From positions 11,990,501 through 12,054,500 of the forward strand of contig NC_037641.1 of the NCBI RefSeq assembly GCF_003254395.2: DNA of 64,000 bases, read 5' to 3'. Source of the DNA: Apis mellifera (Eukaryota > Arthropoda > Insecta > Hymenoptera > Apidae). Both the position numbers and the translations under genes were made by a program. The notes below the pieces were generated by a model, which made no database searches, was not told the origin of the DNA, and saw only the letters and a list, made by a program, of their open reading frames with translations. Below are positions 58,601-64,000 of this stretch, one piece after another (within the stretch, counting starts at the first letter, position 1; each line of letters begins with the position of its first letter).

Positions 58601-60007
58601 TTCTTTCTTTTTTTTTTTTTTTTTATCACGCGGGGATCAGGGTTCAAAAGCCAAGGGTGGTGAACGGTCATACGCTATTTTCGTCGCGAAACGCGGCGTT
58701 TACTCTTTGTCGCTCGTTTTCTCCTACGTTCCTCGCCTCGTCGTGTTTCTATTTTAAAACGTGCGCGAGATTTTACTCTCGAAACCTGGACCATTCGAGT
58801 TTCGAAAAATCTTTCGAATCTCGGATAGAAAGTTTCTCTAAGGAAGGAAGGAAGAAATGGAAAAAGGATAGAGTTTTTGTTCTCTCTCTTACCAGAAGCC
58901 TCGTTATAGTAGACGGAAATTCGCTCCAATTGCAGATCGCTGTCTCCATGATAGATGCCCGACTGGTCGATGCCGTGCTCCTCGGAGATCACTTCCCAGA
59001 ACTGGACGAAAAAACAGTGAGTGAGAAGAGCGCGTTGGAAATTCTAAACAATCTTTTTCGAAAAAAATAATACGAGATAAAAAAAAAAAAATACAGGAAA
59101 CACAAGGGAATTAATGGCGCTCCTGCTCCCCGACAACTCGAGTTTAACTTCCCTTTGGTTTGTACGTTTGTCTCGCCTTCCCTCGCTATTTTCTCTCCTC
59201 TCTATTAATAGCCGACTATCCATCGTGATTCCCTCCGCGGCGAGAGAACCGCGACGCCTCCCGTTCCCAAGAATTTCACGACACGAGCCGTCGTATTTCG
59301 TGAAACAACGCTGGTATACTTAATTAGCGGAGCGGCGGCAATTAGCATCACTACGCTCGTTACGCTCCTCCTTTCCGATCGATCGAACCGGCGCAATTCT
59401 TTCCTCTCTCGGCGCGATGGGGGATGGACGGAGGGTATCCTTTGTTCGGGACGCGATTCACGGTTGGCCGGCCGTCGTCGTTTTCCGCATGGAAGAGTTG
59501 CACGATTTTGAAGAAATCCATAATCGACGATAAACTACGTACGATTTTGATTATCGATCAGTTTATGCAGTAGAATTCAATCATGGATCGCGATTTATTA
59601 AAATCAAGTGTAATAATAATGAGAGATGAGAATTTTAAGAAAATAAGGGGAAAAAATCCGGCGCTCAATTGATATTTGCAACGAGTTCTCGAACGACCCT
59701 TTGTCGAGCAGGAGACACTTTAAATTCCATCTCGTTGCCCGTCGCGGCCGACGCCTTATCTTTAATTCGATTACAAGCCCGGTTGAATTGCGCGAAGGAC
59801 GAGGAGAGAAGAAAAGAAATGGGAATTCTTGTTTAAAACTTGTATCGAGAATAAATTCTAAAAAAATGTTTAGAAAAAAATAAAAATATATATATAAACG
59901 TGAATTTCTTTCTTCTTATCCCATTAAGAAAAATCAATTGATCAACTTACCTTTGCACCAATCTGGTTTCCGCATTGTCCAGCCTGCAGATGTACGATCT
60001 CCCTCAT
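55644..60007 (-). CDS. betaTub60D-like: Beta3-type tubulin (betaTub60D-like; tubulin C of the cluster)
   Basis: Three exons on the - strand (59951-60007, 58893-59001, 55644-56845) join in frame to 455 residues (Drosophila betaTub60D is about 454). The decisive feature is six extra residues, VATSTN, at 56-61 (NEAS-VATSTN-GGKYVPR), the insertion that marks insect beta3-tubulins. Supporting matches are ECENCDCLQG, TLKVSNPSYGDLNHLVSLTM, CDIPPKGLKMSSTFIGNTTA and a long, Cys-containing acidic tail (EEDFEAEECADDFETCDQE). The insertion begins exactly at the exon 2/3 junction. MREI start and the GGGTGSGMG loop are intact. In flies beta3 is used in mesoderm and muscle; the same use here is by homology. 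Intron 2 (2.0 kb) holds a mariner relic. The gene converges on tubulin B, with 507 bases between stop codons. Confidence 0.93.
56893..58064 (-). mobile_element. Inactive mariner transposon in intron 2 of the beta3-type tubulin
   Basis: Terminal inverted repeats are TTGGGTTGGCAACTAAGTAA at the left (from 56893) and, inverted, TTGGGTTGGCAACAAAGTAA at the right (ending 58064). Both ends are flanked by TA (56891-56892; 58065-58066), the mariner target duplication. The element is 1172 bases, shorter than a full mariner (about 1.25-1.3 kb), and its transposase is broken into two frames, so it is an internally deleted relic. Confidence 0.93.
56961..57900 (-). pseudogene. Mariner transposase, frameshifted and internally deleted
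   Basis: Read right to left. The N-terminal part (57900-57568) begins at an ATG with MENQKEHYRHTLLFYFRKK and includes the helix-turn-helix region (QNWFDKFRSGDFSLKDEKRC, GRTIEVDDDLIETI). It ends in a stop after WVPHELKEKH. The rest continues in another frame (57557-56961) with GDEKWVV (first catalytic Asp), HRDDARP (second Asp; the usual Asn after it is changed) and APSDYFFFRSL (third Asp of the D,D34D triad). Part of the linker between the two DNA-binding helices is missing and the C-terminus is altered. It cannot encode a working transposase as it stands. Confidence 0.9.
58104..58383. repeat. Tandem second copy of the mariner right end plus flank
   Basis: The 287-base segment 57817-58103 (end of the transposase 5' region, right inverted repeat, TA and about 40 bases of flanking host DNA ending GATTCGATTGTTGAGAG) is repeated at 58104-58383. 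The second copy lacks about nine bases (ACATTTGAA-like) near the untranslated edge and has ACTACTCAAAAAAC for ACTCAAAAAAC. Host flank is included, so this is a local tandem duplication after insertion, not a second transposition. Confidence 0.9.
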
Positions 60008-63000
60008 TTCGAAGCTAGCTCCGTCTCTAACGTGCGTGGCAAGGGGGAAAAAAAATGGGCGAAACAGCTGATCCCTCGAGAGAACGAAGAGAGAGAGCGG
60101 AAAGAAAGGTGACAGTCCTTGCGTAGTAACGAGTATGCGTTATATACGATGTGCGTAGAGGCGAGAGTTGCGGGCAGCGCGACGAGAGAGCGTGTGCAGC
60201 GAACCAAGTGCAATCGAGTGTCGCGCAGGAGTGCACCAGCGGTGTGGTGGAGCCTGCGAGGTGGAGCGAAACTGGCGAGGAAACGTAGTCGTGTCGGTGT
60301 CCTGAGATCGACTCTCCACTCGGTTACGCGACGCGCTTCTGGCCTGGCGGCGCGGGGCTCATGGAGGGGGAGAAGATTCTCCAAACGAGTATGTACGTCG
60401 CACGAGTCGATCGGCCGAACAACAACCGACCAACAGCCCATATCCTATCGACTTTCGGTCAACGACACGTACTTTCTCAATCCTTCGATCCAAAAACGAA
60501 ACAACAAATCTTCCTTTCCTTTCTTCCGATTGATTTTTTTTTCATACATATACATGCGTATGTATATATATATATATACACACGTTTCTTTGTTCCATGC
60601 TAGTTTACATCTTTATATGGGTTTGTCCACGCCGAACGGAACGATCGATCTGCCACCTTTCGCTAGGAAAGGTTTCGTGATGTAGATACGTTTGCGCTCG
60701 AAAAAAGACGCACGAAGCGAGAACAGGATATCCAGTTCGATGGACTCGAAGAGCATCCACCGGAAATGTAACTCGATCACGAGGATGTTTCTCGGGTTTA
60801 CGCGCTCGCCAATCCAATGAGCTTTACTTTCGATCGCCTCGAGTTCGAATTTGCTCGAGCCATAAATTTCGTGCATGGTACGAAATAAAAGTTCTGAATA
60901 AAAGAAAGGGAGAAAAAAAGGAGGAGAAACGGGACTGGGGGGACCATTTCGTCCGAGTGAGTCACTGTTAAAAACGCCGCGAGTCTCTCTCTCTCTCCGC
61001 TTTTCTCGACTGTCATGCCCTGTTGAGAGGAATACGATAACCACGTCGCGTCATTCCGTCTCCAGCTGCGCTTGCCACCGTTTCACGATCCCCTGCCGTT
61101 GTAGAATCCCTTTTTCTATTATTGTAACTCATTCCGTTCTTCACTCCTGCCATCTATTGCTCTCTTTCTTTATTTATTCAACATTGTTTTCGTTTTCGAG
61201 AGATTGCAATTCTTTGACGTGATACAATATATATATACATATATATATGTAATATTAGCTACATGTATGCCTGTATCGATTGAAAAAAACGGTAAATATT
61301 ATCTTCTCTTCGTTTCTGTAACCTGATATATCCTCCATAACCTCGCACGAAATAAACGCATTCGCAAATACTAATGCGACAATGCGTGTTTTAAATCGAA
61401 AAAATTTCTTTCGCATTAAGGATAGCGTATATACTTCGTAATTGGTACACACTGTCTCGAGTTAAGTCAAATTCATGGAGCGAGACACCGACCGCGCCGG
61501 TTCGTATAGCCGGACGATGAGTCATATGAGGTCGTTGTCTGCTACTTACAATTAGTCCAAGAAAATCTACCATCACGATAATGTATATTTCCTCGTCCAT
61601 TCGTTCAACTCGTGATTTTAACTTTTTCAATTGTTTCCTGTTTTTCGAATAAAAAATCACTTTTAAAAATATGTAATACGATAATTAATTCAATAATCGA
61701 TATATCAAGTTATTTTGTTAATTTAAAAAAATTGTAAAGCAAAATGATTTGAAAGAATCAATTCCAATGTTGAAAACCATCGTATTCCTATTCTGTTGAT
61801 TTAACTGTATGTTATGTTAATCCGTTATTCAATTACAAATGCTTATAATCGTTATTTAACACCGGTAAAACTATGTCGTAGTTGTACGAGTAAATTAAAA
61901 ATGTTTCAATATAGTGTAAATTTTTCAAATTTTCAAATCAATATGTTAAAAATTTCAATTTTTCAATTTCGTTATGCTTTTATTTTCGCTAATTATTTTC
62001 TAAAACTTACCAAATTGCATGAAATGAGATTCCTTTTAACGATTTGAAAGAATGTGATCTGATAAAAATATTAAATTGCTCATCATTCAATCTACATAAT
62101 ATTATAGATAAACAAAGTGGAATAATCCTCTTGTCAAAGTGACCAGAATCTAAATTTATATTATATTATAATATAAATCCTTTAATAATTTAGAACATAG
62201 ATAGGTTAATATCGTTTTCGTCGTATAATTCCAATATGTTCCAAATATCAGAATAGAGGTCATTCCAATCGCTCACGATCATTTTATTTCAATAGATGGC
62301 GACACAATCCGATAATGTTAATGAAACTATCTTGTACATTACGTATAAAATATAAAAGAGGATATTACTTTTGCGACATAAAAAAATGTGGTATATTTTA
62401 TAGCATTGAACAAAGTTCTTTACTATTACTTTCTTATTTCCAGATAAAATTTCATTTACTAATTACATTCTACGTACATTCTAAAACTTTATATATTTTC
62501 TTTTACTTTTTACTTTCGATTAAATGAAATTCAAATTATAACCTACTTTTGAATAAAACTTGAAATTAGTTACGCTAGCTAAATATTTATAATCACATTT
62601 TTTTTTTGGTACTGCTCGAATGCAAGATCTACTTTATTCAAATTCGTATGTCATAGTATAAAAATTGATAGATGAAAGGAACAAATATAAATACAAGTAC
62701 ACCTACAATATATAGTATTTTATAAATATAAAAATGAATTATTGAACTCGACAAAATATATGTACGACAATAATAAGGGATTCTTATTAAACCGTACACT
62801 TGTATGATAATAATTTATTCAAGATGATGGTAGCCGCTAGAGCGGTTATACACTGAATACAAAGACGCGCTTTGCAAAACTACATAATCGAAACAAATAA
62901 ACGGAATACAGAAAAAAGTTCGATAAAAAAAGTATTCTCCTCCTCGAATTATTCGAATAATACAAGGAGTGATGATATCGGTGAAAAAGCGCGCCTGCCA

Positions 63001-63010
63001 CAGAATGTAA
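60008..63010. other. Intergenic region between beta3-type tubulin and tubulin D
   Basis: The left 350 bases are GC-rich and form the upstream region of the beta3-type gene (- strand). The rest grows AT-rich, with (TA)n at 60560-60580 and 61227-61250. A G+C-richer block at 60620-61080 has no protein-like frame. No RNA gene recognised. Confidence 0.5.
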
Positions 63011-63173
63011 AAAAGAAATTAAAAAAAAAAAAAAAAAAAAAAAAAGATGGAAATAGGAAAGAAAGACATAAACGTTAACGCATAAAGTTAAGAAGCAGTA
63101 CGAGAGCGAAGGGGACAATGATGAAGGGGATGAATCGTAGGTAGTAAGATAGAGTAGAATAGAGAGTAGGCGT
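63011..63173 (-). other. Probable 3' untranslated region of tubulin D
   Basis: Follows the tubulin D stop codon on the - strand and contains a long poly-A run on the + strand (63018-63044, poly-U in the transcript), in otherwise moderately AT-rich DNA. Confidence 0.45.
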
Positions 63174-64000
63174 TTAATTTTCGTCGACTTCTGCTTCCTG
63201 TTCCTCGTCGAATTCCGCATCTTCGTCTGCGGTGGCCTCTTGGTATTGCTGATATTCCGAAACTAAGTCGTTCATGTTCGATTCGGCCTCGGTGAACTCC
63301 ATCTCGTCCATACCCTCGCCGGTATACCAGTGAAGGAAAGCTTTCCTCCTGAACATGGCGGTGAACTGTTCGGAGATTCGTTTGAACAGCTCTTGAATGG
63401 CTGTCGAGTTGCCGATGAAGGTAGCGGACATCTTCAAACCGCGGGGTGGGATGTCGCAGACGGCCGTCTTCACGTTGTTGGGGATCCATTCGACGAAGTA
63501 GGAGCTGTTCTTGTTCTGGATGTTGAGCATTTGCTCGTCGACCTCTTTCATCGACATTCTGCCACGGAAAATGGCCGCCACCGTGAGATACCTTCCGTGC
63601 CTCGGGTCGCAGGCGGCCATCATGTTCTTCGCGTCGAACATCTGTTGGGTTAGCTCGGGTACAGAGAGAGCTCTGTATTGTTGGCTTCCACGAGACGTGA
63701 GCGGTGCGAATCCTGGCATGAAGAAGTGAAGACGAGGGAACGGTACCATGTTCACAGCGAGTTTTCTCAGATCGGCGTTCAATTGGCCGGGGAACCTCAG
63801 GCAAGTAGTGACACCAGACATCGTAAGGGAAACGAGATGGTTCAGATCACCGTATGTAGGCGTGGATAATTTCAGAGTGCGGAAGCAAATGTCGTAAAGT
63901 GCCTCGTTATCGATGCAGTAAGTTTCATCTGTATTTTCTACCAGTTGATGTACGGAAAGCGTTGCGTTGTACGGTTCTACGACGGTGTCCGATACTTTAG
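63174..64000 (-). CDS. Canonical beta-tubulin (beta1/betaTub56D type), 3' part only (tubulin D)
   Basis: The window ends inside this gene; the C-terminal 274 residues are present in one exon (stop at 63174-63176). They run from KVSDTVVEPYNATLSVHQLV through SLTMSGVTTCLRFPGQLN, CDIPPRGLKMSATFIGNSTA and the tail DEDAEFDEEQEAEVDEN, the sequence of the major, ubiquitously expressed insect beta-tubulin. No substitutions at normally invariant sites were seen. The 5' exon(s) and promoter lie to the right of the window. Confidence 0.95.
   Translation of the reverse strand, partial: KVSDTVVEPYNATLSVHQLVENTDETYCIDNEALYDICFRTLKLSTPTYGDLNHLVSLTMSGVTTCLRFPGQLNADLRKLAVNMVPFPRLHFFMPGFAPLTSRGSQQYRALSVPELTQQMFDAKNMMAACDPRHGRYLTVAAIFRGRMSMKEVDEQMLNIQNKNSSYFVEWIPNNVKTAVCDIPPRGLKMSATFIGNSTAIQELFKRISEQFTAMFRRKAFLHWYTGEGMDEMEFTEAESNMNDLVSEYQQYQEATADEDAEFDEEQEAEVDEN

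Noticed and set aside
63018..63044. Poly-A run as the tail of a retrocopy
   Set aside because: It lies just past the stop of an intact tubulin gene on the opposite strand, with no target duplication or retrotransposed sequence beside it.
1..64000. tRNA or rRNA genes
   Set aside because: By eye I found no convincing A/B-box pair with a cloverleaf and no rRNA-like block; a covariance-model scan was not possible here.

Overview
The window is nuclear DNA from an insect, most likely a hymenopteran and plausibly a bee of the Apis type. This is an inference from three things: intron-containing insect-type genes, strong compositional swings (AT-rich at about 1.5-9.5 kb and 36-40.6 kb; CpG-rich at about 41-60 kb), and very dense private minisatellites plus a mariner element. 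No species marker was tested.

Left part (1-10 kb): mostly AT-rich intergenic DNA holding two convergent genes. One is a four-exon PGAP2 (GPI-anchor lipid remodelling, + strand, 4199-5240). The other is a seven-exon mitochondrial L-2-hydroxyglutarate dehydrogenase (- strand, 5781-8008).

Middle part (10-29 kb): one long gene, the TRIM9-class E3 ubiquitin ligase (RING, B-boxes, coiled coil/COS, FN3, SPRY; eight coding exons, + strand). Its introns 2, 6 and 7 are filled by unrelated tandem-repeat families. It has a GC-AG intron, a last acceptor that also matches a donor, and an in-frame TAG followed by 47 clearly coding-like codons.

29-41 kb: microsatellites and two more repeat arrays. The array at 31.1-33.0 kb is an expanded, decayed duplicate of the intron and flanking exon ends of an uncharacterised nuclear-type gene at 38.45-40.54 kb. 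VPS28 (ESCRT-I) lies between them on the - strand.

41-64 kb: GC-rich block with an SLC22-type organic cation transporter-like gene (nine coding exons, +) followed by a cluster of four beta-tubulin genes: a near-canonical one (+), a strongly divergent one (+), a beta3/betaTub60D-type gene with the diagnostic 6-residue insertion (-), and the 3' part of a canonical beta-tubulin running off the right edge (-). A damaged mariner, with its right end tandemly duplicated, sits in intron 2 of the beta3-type gene.

The genes do not form a single pathway. The functional clusters are the tubulins (microtubules; TRIM9 is a neuronal microtubule-associated ligase elsewhere) and otherwise unrelated housekeeping genes. 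Exon boundaries were set by hand from frame, phase and splice consensus; every multi-exon model keeps its frame throughout.
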